Assembly (NCBI GenBank): GCA_029781795.1
Contig: JAKOWB010000202.1
Span: 1-54,493 of the forward strand
Origin: Pseudomonadota bacterium
GTDB taxonomy: Bacteria > Pseudomonadota > Alphaproteobacteria > Kiloniellales > JACOMY01
DNA length: 54,493 bases
Direction of reading: 5' to 3'
Of the stretch, positions 36,835 to 44,514 are shown piece by piece. The position numbers were made by a program, and so were the translations under genes. The notes under the pieces are model-generated. The model was not told where the DNA came from. It made no database searches and saw only the letters and a list, made by a program, of their open reading frames with translations. Numbering within the stretch: position 1 is the first letter of the stretch; each line of letters opens with the position of its first letter.

Positions 36835-37729
36835 CGGCGGCCGCGCGCTCGGCATCCGCTGCCGCCTGCTGCAGCAGCCAGTCGCGGAACAGCCGGATCA
36901 GCGGCCGCCCGGCGCTGCCCCGCGGGCAGACGATCCAGTAGGCGAAGGGCGCGGGCAGCGCCTCGGCCAGCGGACGGACCAGCCGCCCCTGCGCCAGGTC
37001 GAGCGCGGCCAGCGCGCTGCGTGCCAGCACCACCCCCTGGCCGGAGACCGCGGCGTCGATCGCCAGGCTGGTGTCCGAGAAGACCGGCCCCTGCGGCTCA
37101 TCCAGCGTCACGCCGAAGGCGGCGAGCCACTGCCGCCAATGCCCGCGCTCGCGGTCGTGCAGCAGGCCGGCGGCGGCGAGGTCGGCCGGCGCGGCGATCG
37201 GATGCGCCGCCAGATAGCCGGGACTGCAGACCGGAAAGACCCACTCGGGACAGAGGCGCGTGACATGCAGGTGCGGCCAGTCGCCGGTGCCGTGCCGCAC
37301 CGCCAGGTCGATGTCGTCGACGGCGAAGTCGACATGCCGGCGCGAGGCGCTGATCCGCAGGTCGAGCGTCGGGTGCGCCGCCAGGAAGTCGCCGAGGCGC
37401 GGCACCAGCCACTTGCTGGCGAAGTTCGGCGACAGCGTGACCGTCAGCACCTGCGACCGCGCGCCCGCGCCGAGGGCCGCCGCGCCGGCGGCCAGCCGCT
37501 CCAGTGCCTCACGCGCATAGGGCAGGTAGCGCAGGCCGGCCTCGGTCAAGGCCAGGCCGCGCGCCCGGCGTTCGAAGAGGCGCACCGAGAGCAGGCCTTC
37601 CAACGTATGGATTTGATGGCTCACGGCACCCTGTGTCAGGTTCAGTTCGGCCGCCGCCTGCGTGAAATTCAGCAGGCGAGCCGCGGCCTCGAAGGCCTTG
37701 AGGGCGGTGGTGCTCGGCAGGCGCGGCAT
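36755..37729 (-). CDS. LysR-family regulator (GcvA/AmpR-like)
   Basis: A 324-residue LysR-type regulator. The N-terminal helix-turn-helix is typical: LKAFEAAARLLNFTQAAAELNLTQGAVSHQIHTLEGLLSVRLFERRARGLALTEAG reduced to a GcvA-like pattern, followed by an effector domain with VDFAVDDIDLAVRHGTGDWP. Start is ATG 37729. The C terminus has a 30-residue Arg/Pro/Ala-rich extension that overlaps the TetR gene for 80 bases. It is divergent from chrB-chrA across 110 bases with a TCC-N4-GGA palindrome, so it may control the chromate genes. That link is by position only. Confidence 0.87.
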   Translation of the reverse strand: MPRLPSTTALKAFEAAARLLNFTQAAAELNLTQGAVSHQIHTLEGLLSVRLFERRARGLALTEAGLRYLPYAREALERLAAGAAALGAGARSQVLTVTLSPNFASKWLVPRLGDFLAAHPTLDLRISASRRHVDFAVDDIDLAVRHGTGDWPHLHVTRLCPEWVFPVCSPGYLAAHPIAAPADLAAAGLLHDRERGHWRQWLAAFGVTLDEPQGPVFSDTSLAIDAAVSGQGVVLARSALAALDLAQGRLVRPLAEALPAPFAYWIVCPRGSAGRPLIRLFRDWLLQQAAADAERAAAVRPAARRGSRPGSRPKAPGPRRRARA

Positions 37730-37747
37730 GACCGTTACAATCAATTT

Positions 37748-37757
37748 TCCTAATGGA
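37748..37757. promoter_or_regulatory. Possible LysR-binding palindrome
   Basis: TCC-TAAT-GGA in an AT-rich pocket between the divergent LysR and chrB genes. Site size and location fit the core of a LysR box, but the match is short. Confidence 0.25.
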
Positions 37758-37839
37758 TAACGCAAAAGACCGCGCTTCCGGAAGCAGAACCGTCGGCGCA
37801 GTGTCACACAGCGGCGCTAGACAGGCAGGGGAGGCGGAC

Positions 37840-38670
37840 ATGGGCGGCACGGCAATCTCGGCGGGCGAACTCGCAAGACTGGTCGGCACGGCGACGGCGC
37901 CGCTGGTGATCGACGTGCGCCGCCGGCCGGTCTTCGAGGCCGACGGCCAGCGCATCGCCGGCGCGATCTGGCGCGACCATCGCGCCGCCGCCTCCTGGGG
38001 CGCGGCACTGCGGTCCGACCGGCCGGTGGTGGTCTACTGCATCCACGGTCACAACGTCAGCCAGGGCGCGGTGGCGGCGCTGCGCGCGCTGGGCCACGAC
38101 GCCCGCCACCTGGAGGGCGGCATCGAGGCCTTCCGCGCCGCCGGCGGCACGCTGGTCGCCAAGGGCGGCGAACTGCCGCCGGCCGAGGACCGGCCGACGC
38201 GCTGGGTGACCCGCGAGCGGCCCAAGATCGACCGCATCGCCTGCCCCTGGTTCGTCCGCCGCTTCGTCGACCCGCAGGCGGAGTTTCTCTATGTCGGCGC
38301 CGAGTGGGTGAGCGAGACGGCGGCGGAGTTCGACGCCATCCCCTTCGACGTTCCCGACGTGGAGTTCAGCCACGTGGGCGAGCGCTGCAGCTTCGATGCC
38401 TTCCTGGCGCGCTTCGGTGCCACCGACCCGGCGCTGCTGCGGGTCGCCCGCGTGGTGCGCGGCGCCGACACGGCCCACCTGGAACTGGCGCCCGAGGCGG
38501 CCGGCCTCAAGGCCCTGTCGCTCGGCCTCGCCGCGGCGATCGCCGACGATCACGCGCTGCTGGCCGCCGGCATGACGCTTTACGACGCGCTCTACGCCTG
38601 GGCGCGCGACGCCCGCGACGAGACGCACGACTGGCGGCCCGACGAGATGAGACAGGACCACACGGCATGA
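37840..38670 (+). CDS. chrB: Rhodanese-ChrB fusion (chromate resistance protein)
   Basis: A 276-residue protein. Residues 1-110 are a rhodanese domain with active-site Cys67 in VVYCIHGHN. Residues about 120-270 are the ChrB C-terminal domain: TRERPKIDRIACPWFVRRFVDPQAEFLYV, VEFSHVGERCSFDAF and ADDHALLAAGMTLYDALYAWA. ChrB-type proteins act as chromate-sensing regulators or accessory proteins for ChrA; the rhodanese suggests sulfur-related chemistry. There is no N-terminal DNA-binding domain as in true ChrB regulators, so it is better read as an accessory protein. ATG 37840 follows GGGGAGGCGG. It overlaps chrA by four bases (ATGA). Confidence 0.87.
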   Translation: MGGTAISAGELARLVGTATAPLVIDVRRRPVFEADGQRIAGAIWRDHRAAASWGAALRSDRPVVVYCIHGHNVSQGAVAALRALGHDARHLEGGIEAFRAAGGTLVAKGGELPPAEDRPTRWVTRERPKIDRIACPWFVRRFVDPQAEFLYVGAEWVSETAAEFDAIPFDVPDVEFSHVGERCSFDAFLARFGATDPALLRVARVVRGADTAHLELAPEAAGLKALSLGLAAAIADDHALLAAGMTLYDALYAWARDARDETHDWRPDEMRQDHTA

Positions 38671-40052
38671 CCTCGACACTGGCCGACGCAGCGCCGGCCG
38701 CCCTGCCCGACCGCCCGACGCTGGGCGAGGCCTTCCGCCTCTGGCTGCGCATCGGCTGCCTGTCGTTCGGCGGGCCGGCCGGGCAGATCGCCCTGATGCA
38801 CCGCATGCTGGTCGAGGAGCGCCGCTGGATCGACGAGACCCGGTTCCTGCACGCACTGAACTACTGCATGCTGCTGCCGGGCCCCGAGGCGCAGCAGCTC
38901 GCCACCTATATCGGCTGGCTGTTGCACCGCACGGTGGGCGGCCTGGTCTCCGGCATCCTTTTCGTCCTGCCGGGCGCGCTGGTGATGCTGGCGCTGTCGC
39001 TGCTCTACGTGCATTACGCCCACCTGCCGCTGATCGCCGCCGCCTTCGTCGGCGTGAAGGCCGCGGTGCTGGCCATCGTGGTCGAGGCGCTGCTGCGCAT
39101 CGCGCGGCGGGCGCTGAAGCTGCCGGTGCACTATGGCTTCGCCGCCCTCGCCTTCCTCGCCATCTTCGCCTTCGGCGTCGGCTTTCCCTGGATCGTGTTG
39201 AGTGCGGCGCTGGCCGGCCTCCTCGGCGGTCTCGCCTGGCCGGCGGCTTTCCGACCGACGGCGAAGAAGGCGGCGGCGGCGGGCCCGCCCAGCGTGGTCG
39301 ATGCCATGGCGGCGCGGGGCGAACTGGACCACACGCGGCCGAACGCCAGGCGCGCGCTGCTGCTGCTCGCGGTCTTCGCGCTGCTCTGGGGCGGCGCGGT
39401 CCTGGGCCTCGGCGCGCTGCTGGGGCCGCAGCACGTGCTGGCCGAGGAGGCGCGCTACTTCAGCCGCCTGGCAGTGGTGACCTTCGGCGGCGCCTATGCC
39501 GTGCTGGCCGACATGGCGCAGCAGGCGGTGGCGACGCATGGCTGGCTCACCGCGCCGCAGATGCTGGATGGCCTGGGCCTGGCCGAGACCACGCCAGGGC
39601 CGCTGATCCTGGTGACGCAGTTCGTCGGCTTCCTCGGCGCCTGGAACCAGCCGGGGTCGCTGCCACCGCTGCTCTCCGGCCTGGCCGGCGCGGCGGTGAC
39701 GCTCTGGGTCACCTTCGTGCCCTGCTTCCTCTGGATCCTGCTGGGTGCGCCCTGGATCGAGCGGCTGCGCGACAACCGCCACCTGGCCGCCGCGCTGTCC
39801 GGCATCACCGCGGCGGTGGTCGGCGTGATCCTGAACCTGGCGGTCTGGTTCGGCCTCCGGATCACCTTCGCCACGCTGGACACGGTGACGGCCTGGGGCC
39901 TCCACCTGCCGTTGCCGGACCTGGCGAGCCTCGACTGGGTCAGCCTTTGCCTGACGCTGGCGGCCGGCGTCGCCCTGCTGCGGCTGCACTGGGGCGTGGT
40001 GCCGGTGCTGGGCCTGGCCGCCGCCGCCGGCCTGGCGATCGGCCTGGCCTGA
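38667..40052 (+). CDS. chrA: Chromate transporter ChrA
   Basis: A 461-residue two-domain CHR transporter. The N half has RIGCLSFGGPAGQIALMHRMLVEERRW and PGPEAQQLATYIGWLLH; the C half repeats the pattern with AVVTFGGAYAVLADMAQQAV and TTPGPLILVTQFVGFLGA. About 12 membrane segments. CHR proteins export chromate (or act as sulfate-related antiporters). Start ATG 38667 overlaps chrB. Its 3' end overlaps a TetR gene on the other strand by 113 bases. Confidence 0.94.
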   Translation: MTSTLADAAPAALPDRPTLGEAFRLWLRIGCLSFGGPAGQIALMHRMLVEERRWIDETRFLHALNYCMLLPGPEAQQLATYIGWLLHRTVGGLVSGILFVLPGALVMLALSLLYVHYAHLPLIAAAFVGVKAAVLAIVVEALLRIARRALKLPVHYGFAALAFLAIFAFGVGFPWIVLSAALAGLLGGLAWPAAFRPTAKKAAAAGPPSVVDAMAARGELDHTRPNARRALLLLAVFALLWGGAVLGLGALLGPQHVLAEEARYFSRLAVVTFGGAYAVLADMAQQAVATHGWLTAPQMLDGLGLAETTPGPLILVTQFVGFLGAWNQPGSLPPLLSGLAGAAVTLWVTFVPCFLWILLGAPWIERLRDNRHLAAALSGITAAVVGVILNLAVWFGLRITFATLDTVTAWGLHLPLPDLASLDWVSLCLTLAAGVALLRLHWGVVPVLGLAAAAGLAIGLA

Positions 40053-40740
40053 CCGCGGCGCGCCACCAGAGCTCGGTCAGCAGCGCCGCCACCGCCGCCT
40101 CGTCGCCGGCGAGGCGCGCCAGCGCCGGGTCGCGGCGCAGGTAGAGCGTGGTGAGGAACTCGTCGACCATGCCGCCCAGCGCGTAGGCGGTGGGCAGCAG
40201 CGCCACCGGCTCTTCGTCCCGCTCCGCCGCCAGGGCCGCGGCGACGCGGCCGTTCCAGGCGCGGTTCAGGCGGCGGAAGGCCTTGGACCAGGCCGCGCTG
40301 TCGCGTCCCAGGCCCAGCAGGCAGCGCATCAGCCCCGGGTTGGCGCGGAACAGCCGGACATAGGCCAGGGTGGCGGTGCCCACCCGCTCCGCCGAGCCGG
40401 GCGGTCCCTGGCGCGCCGCCGCCAGGCGTTCCTCCAGGAAACGGGCGAAGGCGGAGACCAGCGCCTCCAGCAGCGCCGGCCGTTCCGGGAAGTAGCGATA
40501 GAGCGTGCCCAGCGCCACGCCGGCTTCGGCGGTGATGGCCGCGACCTGCAGTTCGCCCGGCTCCTGCCCGGGCCGCGCCAGCAGCCGCGCCGCCGCCGCC
40601 AGCAGCCGCAGGCGCGTGCGCTCGCCCTTGCGCAGGCCGGGCGTAGCCGCCTCGCGCTCCAGCACCTGCGCGAAATCGGCCGGTGGCGCCGCCACCGCCC
40701 CCGCCGCCTGCCGCCGGACCTTCGCCTGCGCCCTCTTCAT
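39940..40740 (-). CDS. TetR-family regulator of the acyl-CoA ligase/enoyl-CoA hydratase operon
   Basis: A 266-residue protein. The TetR helix-turn-helix is at about 55-100 (KGERTRLRLLAAAARLLARPG, VAAITAEAGVALGTLYRYFPERPALLEAL), preceded by a 35-residue basic N-terminal extension. The ligand domain runs to about 230. The last 35 residues are Arg/Pro-rich and are read from DNA that overlaps chrA. ATG 40740 is used, with an in-frame ATG at 40797 less likely. It is divergent from the ligase gene; the operator between them overlaps the ligase promoter, so it probably represses that operon in response to an acyl-CoA. Confidence 0.82.
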   Translation of the reverse strand: MKRAQAKVRRQAAGAVAAPPADFAQVLEREAATPGLRKGERTRLRLLAAAARLLARPGQEPGELQVAAITAEAGVALGTLYRYFPERPALLEALVSAFARFLEERLAAARQGPPGSAERVGTATLAYVRLFRANPGLMRCLLGLGRDSAAWSKAFRRLNRAWNGRVAAALAAERDEEPVALLPTAYALGGMVDEFLTTLYLRRDPALARLAGDEAAVAALLTELWWRAAVRPGRSPGRRRRPGPAPAPRPSAAAAGRRRPPASGKG

Positions 40741-40749
40741 CGCGGCAGA

Positions 40750-40798
40750 TTGACAGGCTGGCGCGGCGCCGTAAAATGAAAATGAACTCATGTTCATT
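40750..40798 (+). promoter_or_regulatory. Promoter and TetR operator of the acyl-CoA ligase operon
   Basis: TTGACA (40750-40755), a 16-base spacer and TAAAAT (40772-40777) form a near-consensus promoter on the plus strand. Overlapping the predicted start of transcription is AATGAAC-TCAT-GTTCATT (40781-40798), a perfect 7+7 inverted repeat of TetR type. Binding there would block transcription. Confidence 0.68.
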
Positions 40799-40810
40799 TA
40801 TGGATGAGCC

Positions 40811-42106
40811 ATGCTGTTGGAGCGCGCCGACTTTGCCGACCTCGGGGACCTGGCGGCGCACCGCCAGTTCTGCTGGCAGCGGCAGCGCACATATGTCGAG
40901 GCCGCCTCGGCGCTGCACCGCCGCGCCTGGGCCGGGCAGGCGCCGCCGGAACGGCTGGAGGATCTGCCGGCGCTGCCGCTGATCGACAAGGAAATGCTGC
41001 GCCAGAGCCAGCGTGAGCACCCGCCCTTCGGCGACTACCTGGCGGCGCCGGAGTGGCGCATCCTGCGCGTCCACCGCACCAGCGGCACCAGCGGCACGGC
41101 GATGAACCTGGCCCTGGCGGCGCGCGACATCGAGCAGACCGCGGTCGTCGGCGCACGGGCGCAGGCGGCCGGCGGCCTGGGGCCGAGCCACCGCGTTGTG
41201 CACTGCCTGAACTACCGCCTCTGGATGGGCGGCTTCAGCGACCATACGACCCTGGAGGCGACCGGCGCCGCGGTGGTGCCCTTCGGCGTCGGCGAGAGCG
41301 CGCTGCTGGTGCGCACGATCCAGGAGCTCGGCGTCACCGCGATCTCCTGCACGCCCTCCTATCCCGCCGTGCTGGAGCGGGTGATCGCCGAGCAGTTCCC
41401 CGGCCTGAAGCCCAGCGACCTCGGCCTCAGGCTCGGCCTCTTCGGCGGCGAGGGTGGCCTCGACGACCCGGCCTTCCGCGCGCGGCTGGAGGCGACCTGG
41501 GGCTTCAAGGTGCGCAATGCCAACTACGGCGTCTCGGACGTGTTCTGCAACTTCGCCGGCCAGAGCGAGCTCTGCGACGACCTGCACTTCATGGCCCTCG
41601 ACGTGCTGCACCCCGAGCTGGTCGACCCGGCCAGCGGCGCGCCCCTGCCCTGGCAGGAGGGCGCGCGCGGCGAGCTGGTGCTGACCCACATGAGCCGCGT
41701 CTGCCAGCCGCTGGTGCGCTTCCGCACCGGCGACATCCTGCTCATCACCGGCACCGGCAAGGCCGCCTGCGGGCGCACCGCGCCGCGCTTCCGCGTCGTC
41801 GGCCGCAGCGACGACATGGTGGTGGTGCGCGGCCTCAACGCCTTTCCGGCCCAGGTCGCCGCGGTGCTGACCCGGATACCGGCGCTGTCGGGCGAGTACC
41901 GGATCGTCCTCAAGGGCGCCGGCCCCTACGACCACCTGCCGGTGGAGGCGGAGCTGGCCGAGGGGGCGACGGCCGAGGCCAGCGCCGTCGAGCAGGCGAT
42001 CAAGCAGGCCCTGGGCATGACGGCGCGCGTGACCCTGCTGCCCTTCGGCAGCCTGCCGCGCACCGACGGCAAGACCCGGCGCGTCCTGCGACAGGAGCGG
42101 ACATGA
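40811..42106 (+). CDS. Phenylacetate-CoA ligase-like adenylate-forming enzyme
   Basis: A 431-residue PaaK-like acyl-CoA ligase. The ATP-binding loop is HRTSGTSGTAMN near residue 95; FGGEGGL and the C-terminal hinge VVGRSDDMVVVRGLNAFPAQV are conserved, with a catalytic Lys in the LPRTDGKTRRVLRQ end. PaaK-family enzymes adenylate aromatic acids and form CoA thioesters. The adjacent enoyl-CoA hydratase, overlapping by four bases, suggests a small aromatic- or branched-acid activation module. The natural acid is unknown. Start ATG 40811 with a GGATGA site. Probably repressed by the divergent TetR. Confidence 0.85.
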   Translation: MLLERADFADLGDLAAHRQFCWQRQRTYVEAASALHRRAWAGQAPPERLEDLPALPLIDKEMLRQSQREHPPFGDYLAAPEWRILRVHRTSGTSGTAMNLALAARDIEQTAVVGARAQAAGGLGPSHRVVHCLNYRLWMGGFSDHTTLEATGAAVVPFGVGESALLVRTIQELGVTAISCTPSYPAVLERVIAEQFPGLKPSDLGLRLGLFGGEGGLDDPAFRARLEATWGFKVRNANYGVSDVFCNFAGQSELCDDLHFMALDVLHPELVDPASGAPLPWQEGARGELVLTHMSRVCQPLVRFRTGDILLITGTGKAACGRTAPRFRVVGRSDDMVVVRGLNAFPAQVAAVLTRIPALSGEYRIVLKGAGPYDHLPVEAELAEGATAEASAVEQAIKQALGMTARVTLLPFGSLPRTDGKTRRVLRQERT

Positions 42107-42849
42107 GCACCGTGCTGAGCCATGACCTGGAGGGCGGCGTCCGCCAGATCACCCTGAACCGGCCGGAGCGCCTCAACGCCATCCTGCCGGAACTTTTGGA
42201 GGACCTGATCGCCGCGCTCGACAGGGCCGCGGCCGACGAGAGTGTGCGCGCCATCCTGCTGACCGGCGCGGGCCGCGCCTTCTGCGCCGGCGACGACCTG
42301 AAGGACTTCGCCGCCCAGGTCGGCGAGGCGCCAGCCACCCGCGCCTATGTCGAGCGCATCCAGGACGTGACGCGGCGCCTGACCCTCGGCGACAAGCCGG
42401 TGGTCGGCGCGATCCGCGGCTGGGCGGTCGGCGGCGGCCTGGAGTGGGTGATCAACTGCGACCTCGCCATCGCCGCCGAGGGCACGCGCTTCTTCTTCCC
42501 CGAGGTGAGCTGGGGCCTCTTCGTCACCGGCGGCGTCACCTCGCTGCTGCCGCGCCTCGTCGGCCTGCAGAAGGCGCGCGAGCTGATCCTCTTCGGCGAG
42601 CGCTTCGATGCCCGCCAGGCGCTGGACTGGAAGCTGCTGTGGCAGGTCGTGCCGGACGAGGAGCTGATGCCGACGGCGCTGGCGACGGCGCGGCGCATCG
42701 CCGCCCTGCCGCCCGGCCCGGTGCGCGCGCTGAAGCGTATCCTGGCGCGCGACCCGACGATGCAGGCGGCGATGGACCTGGAGACCGACGCGACGGTCGA
42801 GGGCTTCCTCGACCCCGAGACGGCGAAGCGGGTGGCGGCCTTCGGCTAG
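42103..42849 (+). CDS. Enoyl-CoA hydratase/isomerase family protein
   Basis: A 248-residue crotonase-fold protein. The oxyanion hole is formed around AFCAGDDLKDF and GWAVGGGLEW, followed by FFFPEVSWGLFVTGG. The position of a catalytic Glu in hydratases (near the AVGGGLEW helix) and the second Glu in the PEVSWG loop are partly conserved, but these families are catalytically diverse (hydratase, isomerase, hydrolase, decarboxylase). The start ATG 42103 overlaps the ligase stop (ATGA), so it acts on the CoA thioester made by that enzyme by inference. A palindromic repeat element follows. Confidence 0.87.
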   Translation: MSTVLSHDLEGGVRQITLNRPERLNAILPELLEDLIAALDRAAADESVRAILLTGAGRAFCAGDDLKDFAAQVGEAPATRAYVERIQDVTRRLTLGDKPVVGAIRGWAVGGGLEWVINCDLAIAAEGTRFFFPEVSWGLFVTGGVTSLLPRLVGLQKARELILFGERFDARQALDWKLLWQVVPDEELMPTALATARRIAALPPGPVRALKRILARDPTMQAAMDLETDATVEGFLDPETAKRVAAFG

Positions 42850-42875
42850 GACCTCTGCACGATCCCTGCAGTCCT

Positions 42876-42991
42876 CCCTCTCCCCTGGGAGAGGGTCGGG
42901 GTGAGGGAAGTTGGTCTGTGCGGCAGACTGCCGGTCGCACCAAAGTCCCTCACCCGCTCGCTCCGCTCGCACCCTCTCCCAAGGGAGAGGG
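42876..42991. repeat. REP-like palindromic element between convergent genes
   Basis: Two perfect hairpins, CCCTCTCCC-CT-GGGAGAGGG at 42876-42895 and CCCTCTCCC-AA-GGGAGAGGG at 42972-42991, flank a middle part containing GGTGAGGGA/TCCCTCACC arms. The two ends are mutually inverted. Elements of this kind are scattered through many GC-rich proteobacterial genomes. It fills the gap between the hydratase and ankyrin genes and could act as a bidirectional transcription terminator. Confidence 0.82.
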
Positions 42992-43001
42992 CGACTGGCG
43001 T

Positions 43002-44405
43002 TCACTCCGCCGCCGCCAGCAGGGTCCGGATCTCGGCGAAGCGCGCTTCCAGGTCCTCGACCTCGATCTCCAGGTGCGCCGTGGGCTTCAGCGCGCGCGA
43101 GGCGCGGCGGGACTCGATCTCCTCGGTCAAGCGGCCGGTTGAGACAGTCATGTAGTCCTCGGCGCCGCGGCCGGCCGCGTCGACCGCATGGGGATCGGCG
43201 CCGGCTGCGAGCAGCCAGCGCACCATCTCCACCTGGCCGGCGCCAGCGGCGCGCAGCAGCGCGGTGGCGCCGGCTTCGTCGCGTGTCTCCACCGCGACGC
43301 CCTGCTGCAGCAGGATCAGCGCCAAGTCGGTACGACCGCCGGCCGCCGCCTCGCCCAAGGCATCGCCGCCGTAGCGCGCCAGGTCGGCGCCGGCGGCGAT
43401 CAGGCGGCGCAGCGCGGCATCGCCCGGCAGGCGCGCCGCGGCGGCCAAGGCCGGGCGCCCCAGCTCGTCCACCGCGTCGGGCGAGGCGCCGCGCGCCAGC
43501 AGCAGGCCGGCGACCGAGGGCAGCTCACCCCAGAGCGCCGCGGCGAAGGCGCGATCGAGGTCATCGCTGCGCTCTGCCAGCAGCCCCGCGACGCTGCCGT
43601 AGTCGAAGGTCTGGTCCGCCGGGAAGCCGATGGCCAGCAGGATCGGCGTGCGGCCATTCTCGTCCCGCGCGTCGGGGTCGGCGCCGGCCGCCAGCAGCAG
43701 CAGCGCGACCTCGGCGCCGTTGCGCAGCGCGGCGACATGCAGCGGCGTCTGGCCGCGATGGTCGCGGGCGTCGACGTCGGCGCCGGCCGCCAGCAGCAGG
43801 CGCAGGATCGCCGGCTCGTCGTAGCGCGCGGCCTCGTGCAGCGGCGTTGCCCGGGCCCGGCTGTCCGGCGGATCGGGCCGGGCGCCGGCGTCGAGGAGCA
43901 GGGCGACCACCGCCGCCTCGCGCGACAGCACGGCGGCATAGAGCGGCGTCCAGCCGGCGATGCTCTGGCGCTCGACCTCGGCACCGGCGGCGAGCAGCAG
44001 GCGCGCGGCCTCCAACCGGCCATAGCGCGCCGCCTGCAGCAGCGGCGAGTCGCCGTAGGGGTCGGCGTCCGAGTCGGGCGCGGCGCCTGCCCGCAGCAGC
44101 AGCGCAACCACCGCTGCATTGCCGTCGCGCGCCGCCCAGAGCAGCGCCCGCTCGCCGTTGTGGTCGCGGTGGTCGACCGCGGCGCCGTGCGCCAGCAGCA
44201 GGGCGACCGCCGCCGGCTGGCCGCTGCCGGCGGCGAACATCAGCGGCGAAGAGCTGTCGGGCCAGGCGTTGGGATCGGCGCCCTCGTCCAGCAGTCGCTG
44301 CAGGCTGGCAAGGTCGCCGGTCCGCGCCGCCTCGCGCAGCGGGTCAAGGCCGGCCAGCGCCGGGGTCGCCAGCAGGCAGAGGAGGAGGGCCAGGAGCGCG
44401 CGCAT
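43002..44405 (-). CDS. Exported ankyrin-repeat protein
   Basis: A 467-residue protein with a signal peptide (MRALLALLLCLLATPALAG) and about a dozen ankyrin repeats from residue 20 to 440, each of the form GxTPLxxAAxxGxxxxVxxLLxxGAxxxxxD. A C-terminal helix (about 440-467, IEVEDLEARFAEIRTLLAA) follows. Ankyrin proteins mediate protein binding; export to the periplasm suggests an envelope or secreted partner rather than a cytosolic one. The ATG 44405 start gives the signal peptide; ribosome site is weak. It is divergent from the M24 peptidase gene. Confidence 0.86.
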   Translation of the reverse strand: MRALLALLLCLLATPALAGLDPLREAARTGDLASLQRLLDEGADPNAWPDSSSPLMFAAGSGQPAAVALLLAHGAAVDHRDHNGERALLWAARDGNAAVVALLLRAGAAPDSDADPYGDSPLLQAARYGRLEAARLLLAAGAEVERQSIAGWTPLYAAVLSREAAVVALLLDAGARPDPPDSRARATPLHEAARYDEPAILRLLLAAGADVDARDHRGQTPLHVAALRNGAEVALLLLAAGADPDARDENGRTPILLAIGFPADQTFDYGSVAGLLAERSDDLDRAFAAALWGELPSVAGLLLARGASPDAVDELGRPALAAAARLPGDAALRRLIAAGADLARYGGDALGEAAAGGRTDLALILLQQGVAVETRDEAGATALLRAAGAGQVEMVRWLLAAGADPHAVDAAGRGAEDYMTVSTGRLTEEIESRRASRALKPTAHLEIEVEDLEARFAEIRTLLAAAE

Positions 44406-44514
44406 GGCGACACTATGGCCGCCCGGCGCGGACCAGCCACTCAAATGCCGCGCATGGTTTTGGCCGGCCGCGCCGTGCCAAGCTGGCGGGAGAAGCCGAA
44501 GAAGGGGGATCGAG

